Of a stretch of DNA of 64,000 nucleotides, positions 1 through 8,304 are shown piece after piece. The stretch comes from Ensifer sp. LC163 (GTDB lineage Bacteria; Pseudomonadota; Alphaproteobacteria; Rhizobiales; Rhizobiaceae), in assembly GCF_001695855.1 (NCBI RefSeq), contig NZ_MBSS01000012.1:434001-498000 (forward strand), written 5' to 3'. The stretch's first letter is position 1; each line of letters opens with the position of its first letter. The notes beneath the pieces were generated by a model, which did not search any database, was not told the origin of the DNA, and was given only the letters and a program-made list of their open reading frames with translations. The position numbers were made by a program, and so were the translations under genes.

Positions 1-216
1 CAGTTTCCGCCTATGACCTGACGACCAGCGAGCGATGCCGCGGCAAAACGCAACCAGCAACCTTATGATTTTACTGAGATATTTATGTGTATTAGCAATA
101 GTATACCGCAAGTCGTCTAGTTTAGAAGATGATAAAAAGGCAGAAATTCAGCCATCCTTGCGGGAATGGGAGCGCTCCGCCGGGATCCAACGAGACCAAA
201 ACGGCTGGAGACCGAC

Positions 217-1173
217 ATGGCCAAATACCGACGCAGCCTGCCGCTCATGAAGGGTGGAACCTTTCTCAGCGACGGCGGCCTGGAAACGACGCTGATTTTT
301 CACGAAGGCGTCGAGCTTCCGCACTTTGCCTCCTTCGTCCTCTTGTCGACGTCCGAAGGGCGGCGGCGGCTTTTGAACTACTACACGCGCTACCTCGATA
401 TCGCGCAGCACCACGGCACCGGCTTCGTTCTCGACTCGGCGACGTGGCGTGCAAGCGCCGACTGGGGCGTCAAGCTTGGCTATGATGCCCGGGCCCTGGC
501 CGAACTGAACCAGGACGCCGTCTATCTGCTGACGGAACTGCGCGCCGAATACGAGCGGCCGCAGGCACCGATCGTGCTTAGCGGCGCGATCGGGCCGCGT
601 GGCGACGGCTATAGGGCGAGCCGCATGAGCCCCGACGAAGCCGAGGACTATCATGCCGCGCAGGTCGCTGCCTTTGCCGTCAGCGACGCCGATATGATCT
701 GCGCCTATACGATCACCAATATCGACGAGGCGATCGGCATCGCCCGCTCGGCGCAAAGCCACGGCATGCCCTGCGCCATCTCGTTTACGGTGGAGACCGA
801 TGGGCGATTGCCGAACGGCCGCACGCTCAAGGACGCGATCGAGATCGTCGATGCGGCAACCGGCCGGTTTCCGCAATACTACATGATCAACTGCGCCCAT
901 CCGGACCATTTCGAGGCCAGCCTCGATACCGGCAGCGCCTGGGTCCACAGGATCGGCGGCATCCGCGCCAATGCCTCGATCAAAAGCCACAGCGAACTCG
1001 ACGAGAGCGAGACGCTCGATGCCGGCGATCCGGCGGACCTCGGGCAGCGGTATCGGATGCTGACGCATCGTTTGCCGCGACTGCGCGTCCTCGGTGGCTG
1101 CTGCGGCACCGACCATCGCCATATCGCGGCAATTTGCGAGGCCTGCCTTTCGCCAACGGCACTTAGCGCCTGA
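217..1173 (+). CDS. homocysteine S-methyltransferase family protein
   Basis: A 318-residue protein of the homocysteine S-methyltransferase fold, which transfers a methyl group from a donor such as S-methylmethionine to homocysteine in the cytoplasm. The zinc-binding cysteines are visible: Cys226 in an NCAHP context and the Cys295-Cys296 pair in GGCCGTD near the C-terminus. I chose the ATG at 217 because GGAG ends six bases before it; an in-frame ATG at 166 would add 17 residues with no family resemblance. It stands alone, followed by a terminator-like hairpin and then selO. The substrate cannot be read from the sequence, so no symbol is given. Confidence 0.85.
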   Translation: MAKYRRSLPLMKGGTFLSDGGLETTLIFHEGVELPHFASFVLLSTSEGRRRLLNYYTRYLDIAQHHGTGFVLDSATWRASADWGVKLGYDARALAELNQDAVYLLTELRAEYERPQAPIVLSGAIGPRGDGYRASRMSPDEAEDYHAAQVAAFAVSDADMICAYTITNIDEAIGIARSAQSHGMPCAISFTVETDGRLPNGRTLKDAIEIVDAATGRFPQYYMINCAHPDHFEASLDTGSAWVHRIGGIRANASIKSHSELDESETLDAGDPADLGQRYRMLTHRLPRLRVLGGCCGTDHRHIAAICEACLSPTALSA

Positions 1174-1199
1174 GACGAAGACGGCACTCGCCCTCCCGG

Positions 1200-1229
1200 C
1201 CCTCCCGCGAAAGACCTCTCGCGGGAGGG
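1200..1229. terminator. terminator-like hairpin after the homocysteine methyltransferase gene
   Basis: Perfect 11-bp inverted repeat (1200-1210 with 1219-1229) around an 8-base loop. No T-tract follows, so its efficiency as an intrinsic terminator is uncertain. Confidence 0.5.
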
Positions 1230-1335
1230 CGCCGCCTCGCCGGCTAACCCTCGCGAAACGAGCACAGCTCATGTAGACTTGGCTCGAAAGGGCGGTGGCC
1301 GGAATGTCCCGGCGGGAGCCGCTGACCACAGAACC

Positions 1336-2841
1336 ATGAACTACGTGCCTCCTTCGCCGACCGCCGAAACCGACGCCTTTCGCTTCGACAACAGTTTTGC
1401 GCGGTTGCCGCAGCAGTTCTTCGCCCGTGTCGACCCGACACCGGTCGCCGAGCCCTGGCTGATCAAGCTCAACCGACCGCTTGCCGAAGAACTCGGCCTC
1501 GACCTCGACAGTCTCGAGCGCGACGGTGCGCAGATCTTTTCCGGCAACAGCGTGCCTGCCGGGGCCGCGCCGCTCGCCATGGCCTATGCCGGCCACCAGT
1601 TCGGCACCTTCGTGCCGCAGCTCGGTGACGGCCGTGCGATCCTTCTGGGCGAAGTCATCGACCGGAACGGGCAGCGGCGCGACATTCAACTGAAGGGACC
1701 AGGACAGACGCCCTTCTCGCGCCGCGGCGACGGACGGGCCGCCCTCGGGCCGGTGCTGCGCGAATACATCGTCAGCGAAGCGATGTTTGCGCTCGGCATC
1801 CCGACGACGCGGGCGCTTGCGGCTGTCGTAACCGGCCAGCCGGTCTATCGCGAGCAGATCCTGCCCGGTGCCATCTTTACTCGTGTGGCGGCAAGCCACA
1901 TCCGCGTCGGCACCTTCCAGTTCTTTGCAGCGCGCGGCGATATGGCTTCGGTCCAGGCGCTGGCCGACTATGCGATCAGTCGCCACTATCCGGAGGTCAG
2001 GAATGACGAGCGCCCCTATCTCGCCTTCTTCAAGGCGGTGGTGGCGCGACAGGCGGCATTGATCGCTCGTTGGCTGCATATCGGCTTCATCCACGGCGTC
2101 ATGAACACCGACAACATGACGATCTCCGGTGAGACGATCGACTTCGGCCCTTGCGCCTTCATGGACGCCTATGATCCGAGGAAGGTGTTTTCCTCGATCG
2201 ATCAGTTCGGGCGCTACGCCTATGCCAGCCAGCCGGCAATCGGCCAGTGGAACCTCACCCGCCTTGCCGAGACGCTGGTGCCGCTCTTTGATCCGGTGGC
2301 AGGAACGGCGGTCGATCTCGCCAACGAAGTGCTCGGCGAGTACGGCGCGATCTTCCAGCGGCACTGGCTTGATGGCATGCGCCGCAAAATCGGGCTCGTC
2401 GGCGAGGAGGAAGGCGACCTTGATCTCGTCCAGGCGCTGCTGACGGCGATGCATCGGGGTGATGCCGATTTCACCCTCACCTTCCGCAGGCTTTGCGAGT
2501 GTGCTGCCGATCCGGCCGCGGATGCCGCCTTGATTTCCCTGTTCGCCGATCCGGCCGGCGTCACGTCCTGGCTCGCGGACTGGCGAAAGCGTCTGGAGCA
2601 GGAACCGGGAACGGCAGGCGAACGCGCCGTGGCGATGAGGGCGGTGAACCCGGCCTATATCCCGCGCAACCACCGTATCGAACAGGCGATTGTAGCGGCG
2701 ACGGAAGAGGCAGACTTCTCGTTGTTCGAAGCGCTCGTCGATGTGACGTCAAAGCCCTACGAGGACCAGCCGCGTTTTGCCGCCTATGCCGATCCGCCGC
2801 AGCCGGACGAAGAAGTGCAACAAACCTTTTGCGGTACGTGA
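1336..2841 (+). CDS. selO: SelO family protein adenylyltransferase (YdiU/UPF0061)
   Basis: A 501-residue member of the SelO pseudokinase family, known to transfer AMP from ATP to Ser, Thr or Tyr of target proteins, with links to redox stress in other bacteria. Family blocks are present in order: GHQFGTFVPQLGDGRA near residue 85, KGPGQTPFSRRGDGRA, a conserved LREYIVSEAM segment, and the metal-binding HGVMNTDNM plus IDFGPCAFMD region near residues 255-275. The C-terminus ends QTFCGT, with Cys where eukaryotic SelO carries selenocysteine. The ATG at 1336 is preferred over an in-frame TTG at 1279, whose extra 19 residues lack family similarity. Targets are unknown. Confidence 0.93.
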   Translation: MNYVPPSPTAETDAFRFDNSFARLPQQFFARVDPTPVAEPWLIKLNRPLAEELGLDLDSLERDGAQIFSGNSVPAGAAPLAMAYAGHQFGTFVPQLGDGRAILLGEVIDRNGQRRDIQLKGPGQTPFSRRGDGRAALGPVLREYIVSEAMFALGIPTTRALAAVVTGQPVYREQILPGAIFTRVAASHIRVGTFQFFAARGDMASVQALADYAISRHYPEVRNDERPYLAFFKAVVARQAALIARWLHIGFIHGVMNTDNMTISGETIDFGPCAFMDAYDPRKVFSSIDQFGRYAYASQPAIGQWNLTRLAETLVPLFDPVAGTAVDLANEVLGEYGAIFQRHWLDGMRRKIGLVGEEEGDLDLVQALLTAMHRGDADFTLTFRRLCECAADPAADAALISLFADPAGVTSWLADWRKRLEQEPGTAGERAVAMRAVNPAYIPRNHRIEQAIVAATEEADFSLFEALVDVTSKPYEDQPRFAAYADPPQPDEEVQQTFCGT

Positions 2842-2887
2842 GGGCAAACCGACAAGCGCTTCGCGCCTGCGGGTCGATAGGCCTTGC

Positions 2888-3520
2888 CTATCGCTTTCGG
2901 CCATAGGCCGAGAGGAATATCCGCACGCTTTCCTTGGTATGCGCGCGAAGAGCGTCGGCATTGGGAATTGCCTGATCGCCGAGCAACATGGCGTCGTTGA
3001 CGGGCTCGCCCATCACCAACCAGTTGAAGAAGGATGCGGCTGCGCGCAGATCCTCCGCCTCGACATCGCCGCTCTCGCGGTAGTGGGCAAGGGCTTTCCT
3101 GAGCCTGTCGATCGAACGACGCGGGCCCTTCGCATGCAGTCTCTTGCCCAGTTCCGGAAAACGTTCAGCCTCGCCGATCACCAGGCGCCGCAGCTGCATC
3201 AGCCGCGGCGTCATGACGATCGCGAGCTGCTGCTCGGCGAAATCCAGCAGAAAATCCTCGATCGGGCGTCCATCGAAGGGATCGGCGACCTGCTCCTCCA
3301 GTTCGTCGCCGGCCACGCCCGTCATGCCGGTGACGATACCGAGGAACAGCGCCTCCTTGGTTCCGAAATGGGCATAGACGGTCTGCTTCGACACGTCGGC
3401 CATCGCCGCCACCTCATCCATGTTCGTCGCGAGGAAACCGCGCTGCAGGAACAGTTCGGTGGCGGCAGCCAGGATGGACTGGCGCTTTCTCGTCATTCGC
3501 GTCCCGACGGCGTTCGTCAT
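2888..3520 (-). CDS. TetR/AcrR family transcriptional regulator
   Basis: A 210-residue one-component repressor. The N-terminal helix-turn-helix (about residues 10-55 of this start) carries the TetR signature around NMDEVAAMADVSKQTVYAHF. The C-terminal half is a ligand pocket that cannot be assigned. The start at 3520 has a GAGAGG about 13 bases upstream; the ATG at 3496 is an alternative. It is divergent from the GFA-type gene at 3624, and a 23-bp palindrome at 3591-3613 lies over that gene's promoter. Control of the neighbouring gene, and perhaps of itself, is therefore the simplest inference. Confidence 0.88.
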   Translation of the reverse strand: MTNAVGTRMTRKRQSILAAATELFLQRGFLATNMDEVAAMADVSKQTVYAHFGTKEALFLGIVTGMTGVAGDELEEQVADPFDGRPIEDFLLDFAEQQLAIVMTPRLMQLRRLVIGEAERFPELGKRLHAKGPRRSIDRLRKALAHYRESGDVEAEDLRAAASFFNWLVMGEPVNDAMLLGDQAIPNADALRAHTKESVRIFLSAYGRKR

Positions 3521-3582
3521 TCTCAACCACGACCTCTCATGTGAGCGCGCGATAGCACAAGTTCCGGAGTAGCACGACCACA

Positions 3583-3613
3583 TTGACAAATCAAACTGGA
3601 CGGTACAGTCTGA
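3583..3613 (+). promoter_or_regulatory. promoter with a TetR-type operator
   Basis: A TTGACA -35 hexamer (3583-3588) is followed by a 23-bp imperfect palindrome (3591-3613) that matches at 18 of 22 paired positions, with half-sites ACTG and CAGT around GGTAC. It fills the space where the -10 element of the gene at 3624 would lie, the usual place for repression by a TetR protein encoded divergently. Confidence 0.6.
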
Positions 3614-3623
3614 TTACGCGTGA

Positions 3624-4199
3624 ATGGCGGAGATGGCGGTGACCGGGAGCGAAAGCAGGACGTTGAACGCGCGCTGCACCTGCGGGCAGGTGCAACTGCG
3701 AGCCACCGGCAGACCGATCGTGGCGGCCGCCTGCTATTGCGCGAGTTGCCGGAAAGCAGGCGGACTGTTCGAGGCGCTGCCCGGCGCTGCGCCGGTGCTC
3801 AACAGCGACGGGTCCACGGATTTCGTTCTCTTCCGCAAAGATCGGATAGACTGTGTGCGTGGTGCCGATCAGCTTCGCGAACATCGGCTGACGCCCACGT
3901 CGAAAACCCGCCGCGTTGTCGCGATCTGCTGCAATGCGCCGATGTTTCTCGAGTTCACCGGTGGCCATTGGCTGACGCTCTACCGGCAGCGTCTCGACCA
4001 GGAAGCCCGGCCACCTCTGGAGATGCGGGTGATGACGCGGGACCGACGGGCGGGTGTCAGCGTCAAGGACGACCTGCCGAGCTACTCCGGACATTCCGGA
4101 AAGTTCATGCTGAAGCTCATCGGCGCCTGGGCGGCAATGGCTTTCCGGACCCCGAAAATCGACTATGTGAAAGGTGAGCTTGATGGCCACGGAACGTGA
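3624..4199 (+). CDS. GFA/CENP-V family zinc protein
   Basis: A 191-residue protein with the cysteine pattern of the glutathione-dependent formaldehyde-activating (GFA) fold: CTCG near residue 18, CYCASCRK near residue 37, and a later Cys-Cys pair near residue 100, expected to hold zinc. Members are annotated as S-(hydroxymethyl)glutathione synthases, but many have unknown substrates. Little leader separates the promoter from the start, and an ATG at 3633 is a possible alternative. Its last 17 bases overlap the following small gene, so the two are probably co-translated. Confidence 0.78.
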   Translation: MAEMAVTGSESRTLNARCTCGQVQLRATGRPIVAAACYCASCRKAGGLFEALPGAAPVLNSDGSTDFVLFRKDRIDCVRGADQLREHRLTPTSKTRRVVAICCNAPMFLEFTGGHWLTLYRQRLDQEARPPLEMRVMTRDRRAGVSVKDDLPSYSGHSGKFMLKLIGAWAAMAFRTPKIDYVKGELDGHGT

Positions 4200-4482
4200 A
4201 AAGATCGAGATCGAAAACATCGTTTCTCCCGGGCACGTCACGCGTGTCGACAAGATCAAGTATGATGCAATGAAGGACGCGCTACTCACCGCCCTATCCC
4301 GTGAGCCGACCGCCCTCACGGTCGCGGAAGCAAAACAGAAGCTGCTGCCATTGCTGCCGGACGACCTCTTTCCAGACGGTGCAAAGGCCGGGTGGTGGCT
4401 GAAGGCCGTCCAGCTCGATCTCGAGGCCAAGGGCGTGCTGCGCCGCGAAAACACCAAACCCTTGCGCCTTCGGCTCGCTTAA
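4183..4482 (+). CDS. small conserved protein, possibly DUF6958-type
   Basis: A 99-residue acidic-basic mixed protein without signal peptide or membrane segment. The ATG at 4183 follows AAGGTGAG with a short spacing and overlaps the end of the upstream gene by 17 bases, which argues for coupled expression. The sequence resembles, from memory, small proteins of the DUF6958 group with a predicted winged-helix-like C-terminal part; this assignment is weak. A role in the same response as the GFA-type protein is inferred from position only. Confidence 0.7.
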   Translation: MATEREKIEIENIVSPGHVTRVDKIKYDAMKDALLTALSREPTALTVAEAKQKLLPLLPDDLFPDGAKAGWWLKAVQLDLEAKGVLRRENTKPLRLRLA

Positions 4483-4581
4483 AGCGCGTCGCGATCTCTA
4501 GGATTCGCTTGCGGCGCTTTAAGCACTTGTTTTTACGCATGTCGTTATCGCAAAACCGCGGCACACTTTTGCGCGACATGC
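4479..4581. repeat. rhizobial intergenic palindromic element (two hairpins)
   Basis: Two nested palindromes follow the stop at 4482. The first pairs TTAAAGCGC (4479-4487) with GCGCTTTAA (4514-4522). The second pairs GCATGTCG (4537-4544) with CGACATGC (4574-4581), with an inner CGCAAAA/TTTTGCG stem (4549-4555 with 4567-4573). Elements with this second hairpin are, from memory, very common between genes in Rhizobiaceae. It may act as a transcript-end stem. The remaining bases 4582-4943 hold no supported gene. Confidence 0.75.
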
Positions 4582-4943
4582 TTTAGTCAACCGCACGCCG
4601 GTTCTTTCGGACCACGTCGGGAGCCCGCGACAGCGGCGGGCTGCTGCGCGGCCGTCATGCAACAAGAGCAGCAAAGCGTCGTGCGATGTCTCGGCGTGCA
4701 ACTTCATTGCGGCCACCTTAATTTCTTGCGCTGCGGAATCATGGCTATTGAAAGGCAGAACCGGCGCGTTAGGTGCTAAGGGGCAGGCGGTCGTACGACT
4801 TGCCCAAGCCCGATCTGACGGCCGCGGCATTCCTCGCGACCGCCGACCCCGAAACCGATTTTTTCCCGCGCGGCTTTTCGTCCTGGCCGCCCCAATGAAA
4901 AAGCCGTGCCGCGGCGCCGTTCATCAATTCGGGAGTTCCCACC

Positions 4944-7277
4944 ATGCTCATTCTGACGGCCATCGTCTTCGCGCTCATCGGTCTTGTGCTCGGCGGCGGC
5001 GGAGCCAAGCTCCTAGTGCTTGGCGGCAGTCCCTATTATCTCATTGCCGGTATCGGCTTCCTGCTGACGGCGATCCTCCTCTTCATGCGCAAGGCGGCGG
5101 CCATCTGGCTTTATGCCCTGGTGATCCTCGGCTCGCTCGCCTGGGCAGTCTGGGAGGTCGGCTTCGACTGGTGGCAACTCGGGCCCCGTGGCGGCATCAT
5201 CGTGTTGCTCGGCCTGTGGCTGATGTTGCCGGCGGTCCGGCGTCCGCTCGGGTTTGAGAGCCCGACGGGCGAACGCTATGCCGCCGGCGCCTGGCCGCTG
5301 GCGCTGGCCGTACTCGTTTCGATCGGCATTGCCGGATACGCGATGACCCAGGACCCCCACGACATCCGCGGTGACCTGCCGAGCGACGTGGTCGCCACCA
5401 ATCCACCGCTCGGCGGCAATATGCCTCCCGGCGAATGGCATCAATACGGGCGCACCCCCTTTGGCCAGCGCTATGCGCCGCTCGATCAGATCACCCCGGA
5501 AAATGTCGCCAGCCTCAAGGTCGCCTGGCAATATCAGACAGGCGACATCAAACGCCCCGACGACGTGGGCGAGACCACTTATCAGGTAACGCCGATCAAG
5601 GTGAAGGACACGCTCTTTGCCTGCACGCCGCACAACTGGGCGATCGCGCTCGACGCTGCGACCGGCGAGGAGAAATGGAAATATGACAGCAACTCCGGCA
5701 TGAACCCGGACCGGCAGCACCAGACCTGCCGGGGCGTCACCTATTGGGCCGATCCGGCGGCAGCCGCCGGCAGCGTCTGCGCCGAACGGGTCTACCTGCC
5801 GACATCGGACGCGCGGCTGATCGCACTCGACGCGGCAACAGGTTCGGTCTGCACCAGCTTTGCCGACAACGGCGTGCTGCAGCTCGAAAAAGGCATGAAG
5901 TACAATCCGGCCGGCTATTACTATTCGACCTCGCCGCCGGTTGCCGTTGCCGGAAAGGTGATCATCGGCGGCGCGGTCAACGACAACTATTCCACCCAGG
6001 AACAATCCGGCGTCATCCGCGCCTTCGACATCAACACCGGTGCCCTGCTCTGGAACTGGGACAGCGGCAATCCCGACGTGACGACGCCGATTGCCGAGGG
6101 TCAGACCTACATCACCAACTCGCCCAACAGCTGGTCGGTGTTCAGCTATGACGAGGGACTTGGCCTCGTCTATATCCCCATGGGCAACCAGGTGCCGGAC
6201 CAACTCGGCATGGGGCGCAGCGAACATGTGGAGAAGTACTCCTCCTCGATCGTCGCGCTCGACATCAATTCCGGTGCGGTGCGCTGGGTACGCCAGACCG
6301 TGCATCATGATCTCTGGGACATGGACGTGCCGGCACAGCCGGCGCTGCTCGACATCACGAAGGAAGACGGCACCGTCGTGCCGGCGCTCGTCGGTCCGAC
6401 GAAACAGGGCGATATCTACGTGCTCGATCGCAGGAGCGGCGAGCCGATCATCCCGATCGAGGAAGTCGCGGCCCCGAAGGGCGCGATCCCGGAGGACTTT
6501 ACCGCACCGACCCAGCCGGTCTCCGGCCTGACGTTCATGCCAGCGCCCCTTCAGGAGCGGAACATGTGGGGCGTGACCATGTTCGATCAGCTCGCCTGCC
6601 GTATCGAGCTTCGTTCGCTGAAATACGAAGGCCGCTATACACCGCCGTCGCTTGAAGGAACGCTCGTCTACCCCGGCAATTTCGGCACGTTCAACTGGGG
6701 CTCGGTCGCGGTCGACCCGGAACGGCAGGTGATGTTCGGCATGCCGACCTACCTCGCCTTCACCTCGCGCCTCGTTCCGCGCGACCAGATCCCGCCGAAG
6801 GGCCAGGGCGAAAAGGGATCCGAGCAAGGCCTCAACCGCAATGACGGCGCCCCCTACGGCGTCTTCATGGGCCCGTTCCTAGGCCCGCTGAAGGTCCCCT
6901 GCCAGGCGCCGCCATGGGGTTATGTCGCCGGGGCCGATCTCAGAACCGGCAAGATCGTCTACAAGCACAAAAACGGCACCGTCGAGGACATGACGCCTTT
7001 GCCGCTACCCTTCAAGGTCGGCGTTCCCGGCATCGGCGGACCGATGATCACCAAGGGCGGCGTCGCCTTCCTCGGGGCGGCGGTCGACGACTATCTGCGC
7101 GCCTACGACGTGACGACGGGCGAACAGCTCTGGGAGGCGCGCCTTCCGGCCGGCGGCCAGTCGACGCCGATGAGCTACACGGTGGGCGAGAAGCAATATG
7201 TGCTGATTGTCGCGGGCGGCCATGGCTCGGTCGGCACCAAGCCCGGAGACTACGTCATCGCCTATACCCTGCCTTAA
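4944..7277 (+). CDS. gcd: membrane-bound PQQ-dependent glucose dehydrogenase
   Basis: A 777-residue quinoprotein that oxidises aldoses such as glucose to the lactone in the periplasm and passes electrons to ubiquinone. The N-terminal 120 residues contain four to five hydrophobic helices. The rest is an eight-bladed PQQ propeller beginning with the family block around GEWHQYGRTPFGQRY, with W-motif repeats (DAATGEEKWKYDSNSG) and a C-terminal GGPMITKGGVAFLGA block. Length is close to E. coli Gcd (796). The start is preceded by GGGAG. No pqq biosynthesis genes lie in the window, so cofactor must come from elsewhere or outside. Gluconate formation in rhizobia is linked to mineral phosphate release. 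Confidence 0.95.
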   Translation: MLILTAIVFALIGLVLGGGGAKLLVLGGSPYYLIAGIGFLLTAILLFMRKAAAIWLYALVILGSLAWAVWEVGFDWWQLGPRGGIIVLLGLWLMLPAVRRPLGFESPTGERYAAGAWPLALAVLVSIGIAGYAMTQDPHDIRGDLPSDVVATNPPLGGNMPPGEWHQYGRTPFGQRYAPLDQITPENVASLKVAWQYQTGDIKRPDDVGETTYQVTPIKVKDTLFACTPHNWAIALDAATGEEKWKYDSNSGMNPDRQHQTCRGVTYWADPAAAAGSVCAERVYLPTSDARLIALDAATGSVCTSFADNGVLQLEKGMKYNPAGYYYSTSPPVAVAGKVIIGGAVNDNYSTQEQSGVIRAFDINTGALLWNWDSGNPDVTTPIAEGQTYITNSPNSWSVFSYDEGLGLVYIPMGNQVPDQLGMGRSEHVEKYSSSIVALDINSGAVRWVRQTVHHDLWDMDVPAQPALLDITKEDGTVVPALVGPTKQGDIYVLDRRSGEPIIPIEEVAAPKGAIPEDFTAPTQPVSGLTFMPAPLQERNMWGVTMFDQLACRIELRSLKYEGRYTPPSLEGTLVYPGNFGTFNWGSVAVDPERQVMFGMPTYLAFTSRLVPRDQIPPKGQGEKGSEQGLNRNDGAPYGVFMGPFLGPLKVPCQAPPWGYVAGADLRTGKIVYKHKNGTVEDMTPLPLPFKVGVPGIGGPMITKGGVAFLGAAVDDYLRAYDVTTGEQLWEARLPAGGQSTPMSYTVGEKQYVLIVAGGHGSVGTKPGDYVIAYTLP

Positions 7278-7309
7278 TACGCGAGAGCGCATCCCTAATT
7301 CTCGCTACG

Positions 7310-7414
7310 GCATAATTCCTTAAATCGGAATCGATTTAAGGGCAAAATTATGCAGCAACTCAAAGTGTTACAGCGGCCTTTGCGCGTCTAAATAGACGCG
7401 CAAAGGCCGCTGTA
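7310..7414 (+). repeat. two-module palindromic repeat, copy 1
   Basis: Module A (7310-7353) is an imperfect palindrome beginning GCATAATTCC and ending AAATTATGC. A 15-base linker follows. Module B (7369-7414) is a perfect 22-bp inverted repeat around a 2-base centre. This is the only copy in which both B arms carry the full AAAGGC-containing segment; the others have one shortened arm. It lies 33 bases after gcd and probably forms the 3' end stem of its transcript. Confidence 0.85.
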
Positions 7415-7489
7415 GTGGGTTGCATCGACAAGCCCCACACAAGCCACCGGAAGCAGCCTCCCCCGGACAGAAGATTCCGGGGGATTCCC

Positions 7490-7954
7490 ATGAAAATCGA
7501 CAACAGCGTCTCGAACTACTACTTCTCGCAGCGCCGCGCCCAGTCGGGAACCGTCGCCCCGCTCGAAGAGAATGGCGGCGGTGACGCGCGTCCGCGGCTT
7601 TCGCCGACCATCGCGCCGGCATCCACGTCGGCCTCGCTGTCGAGCGCCTTCTGGATCAGTGCGACCAGAGAAGAGGAAGCCAAGCCGTCGATCGGAACCG
7701 GGCAAGAGACGGCCTCCGGAGACTCGGTCAGCGACGAGTTCCTGAAACGCGCCAAGATGAGCCTGGCGGAACAGATCCGCGCACAAATTCTGGAAGCGCA
7801 CGGCATCACCGAAGACGAACTCAAGGCGATGGATCCGAAGCAGCGCGAGGCGATCGAGGAAGAAATCCGCAAGGCGGTCGAACGCGCGACGGGCATCGAC
7901 CAGCAGCGCAATGATACCGCATCCGATATCGCCGACGGAAGCGCCGCAGCCTAA
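7490..7954 (+). CDS. hypothetical protein
   Basis: A 154-residue soluble protein of unknown function. The first half is low in predicted structure and rich in Ser, Pro and Ala. The last 70 residues form charged amphipathic helices, including ITEDELKAMDPKQREAIEEE, followed by a disordered tail. No signal peptide, membrane segment or catalytic motif is visible. The start at 7490 sits after a GGGGG tract. It is flanked by repeat copy 1 and by an alpha/beta-hydrolase remnant, so it may be the survivor of a rearranged locus. Confidence 0.65.
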   Translation: MKIDNSVSNYYFSQRRAQSGTVAPLEENGGGDARPRLSPTIAPASTSASLSSAFWISATREEEAKPSIGTGQETASGDSVSDEFLKRAKMSLAEQIRAQILEAHGITEDELKAMDPKQREAIEEEIRKAVERATGIDQQRNDTASDIADGSAAA

Positions 7955-7956
7955 AG

Positions 7957-8193
7957 CAGCATCGCCTGCAATCCTCGATTTCCCCTGAAATCGGGCTCGA
8001 CCGGCTCGCCATGCCGGTGCTGCTGGCACTCGGACAATCCGATTACCTCGTTGCGCCGGCCGAAACTTGGGACGCCTATCGCAAGGGTTTTCCGGATCTG
8101 ACCGTTCGCATGTTCGAGAAAAGCGGCCACACACCGCAACTGGAGGAAAGCTATCTCTTCGACGAGACGCTGCTTTCCTTCCTCGCACGGTAA
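7957..8193 (+). pseudogene. alpha/beta hydrolase, C-terminal remnant
   Basis: The reading frame ending at the TAA of 8191-8193 encodes only the last quarter of an alpha/beta hydrolase. It has a strand and acid-residue loop LLALGQSDYLVAP, then the histidine loop SGHTPQLEE, and a final amphipathic helix. The nucleophile elbow and the whole N-terminal half are absent; the frame instead runs into the preceding gene. A short protein could start at 8011 but would lack the catalytic serine. This is a deletion remnant rather than a functional enzyme. Confidence 0.7.
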
Positions 8194-8207
8194 CCGGTGG
8201 AGCCAAG

Positions 8208-8230
8208 GGAAGGCCCGATCGGGCCCTTCC
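8208..8230. terminator. hairpin after the hydrolase remnant
   Basis: GGCCCGATCGGGCC (8212-8225) is a perfect palindrome, extended on both sides by GGAA and TTCC with a one-base bulge. There is no T-tract. It fits the old 3' end of the hydrolase gene. Confidence 0.45.
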
Positions 8231-8243
8231 TCGCAGCCTCACA

Positions 8244-8300
8244 TTGACGGTTTCCGGAAAGCGATTATCTAATGCTCCAGAAGCTATAGGTTTGGAGCAT
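8244..8300 (+). promoter_or_regulatory. merR-type promoter and operator
   Basis: TTGACG (8244-8249), a 16-base spacer and TATCTA (8266-8271) form a plausible promoter. It is followed by the dyad ATGCTCCA (8272-8279) / TGGAGCAT (8293-8300), five bases before the MerR start codon. The position predicts autoregulation. Confidence 0.5.
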
Positions 8301-8304
8301 AGGC

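Noticed and set aside
148-2673. Minus-strand open frame of 841 codons across the methyltransferase and selO genes
   Set aside because: It is antisense to two genes with clear family motifs, is rich in Arg, Gly and Asp in a shadow pattern, and has no ribosome site.
4582-4943. Possible riboswitch or gene before gcd
   Set aside because: No conserved aptamer pattern or coding frame could be recognised; only a normal ribosome site precedes gcd.
5013-6827. Minus-strand open frame of 604 codons inside gcd
   Set aside because: It is antisense to a quinoprotein with recognisable propeller motifs and shows typical high-GC shadow composition.
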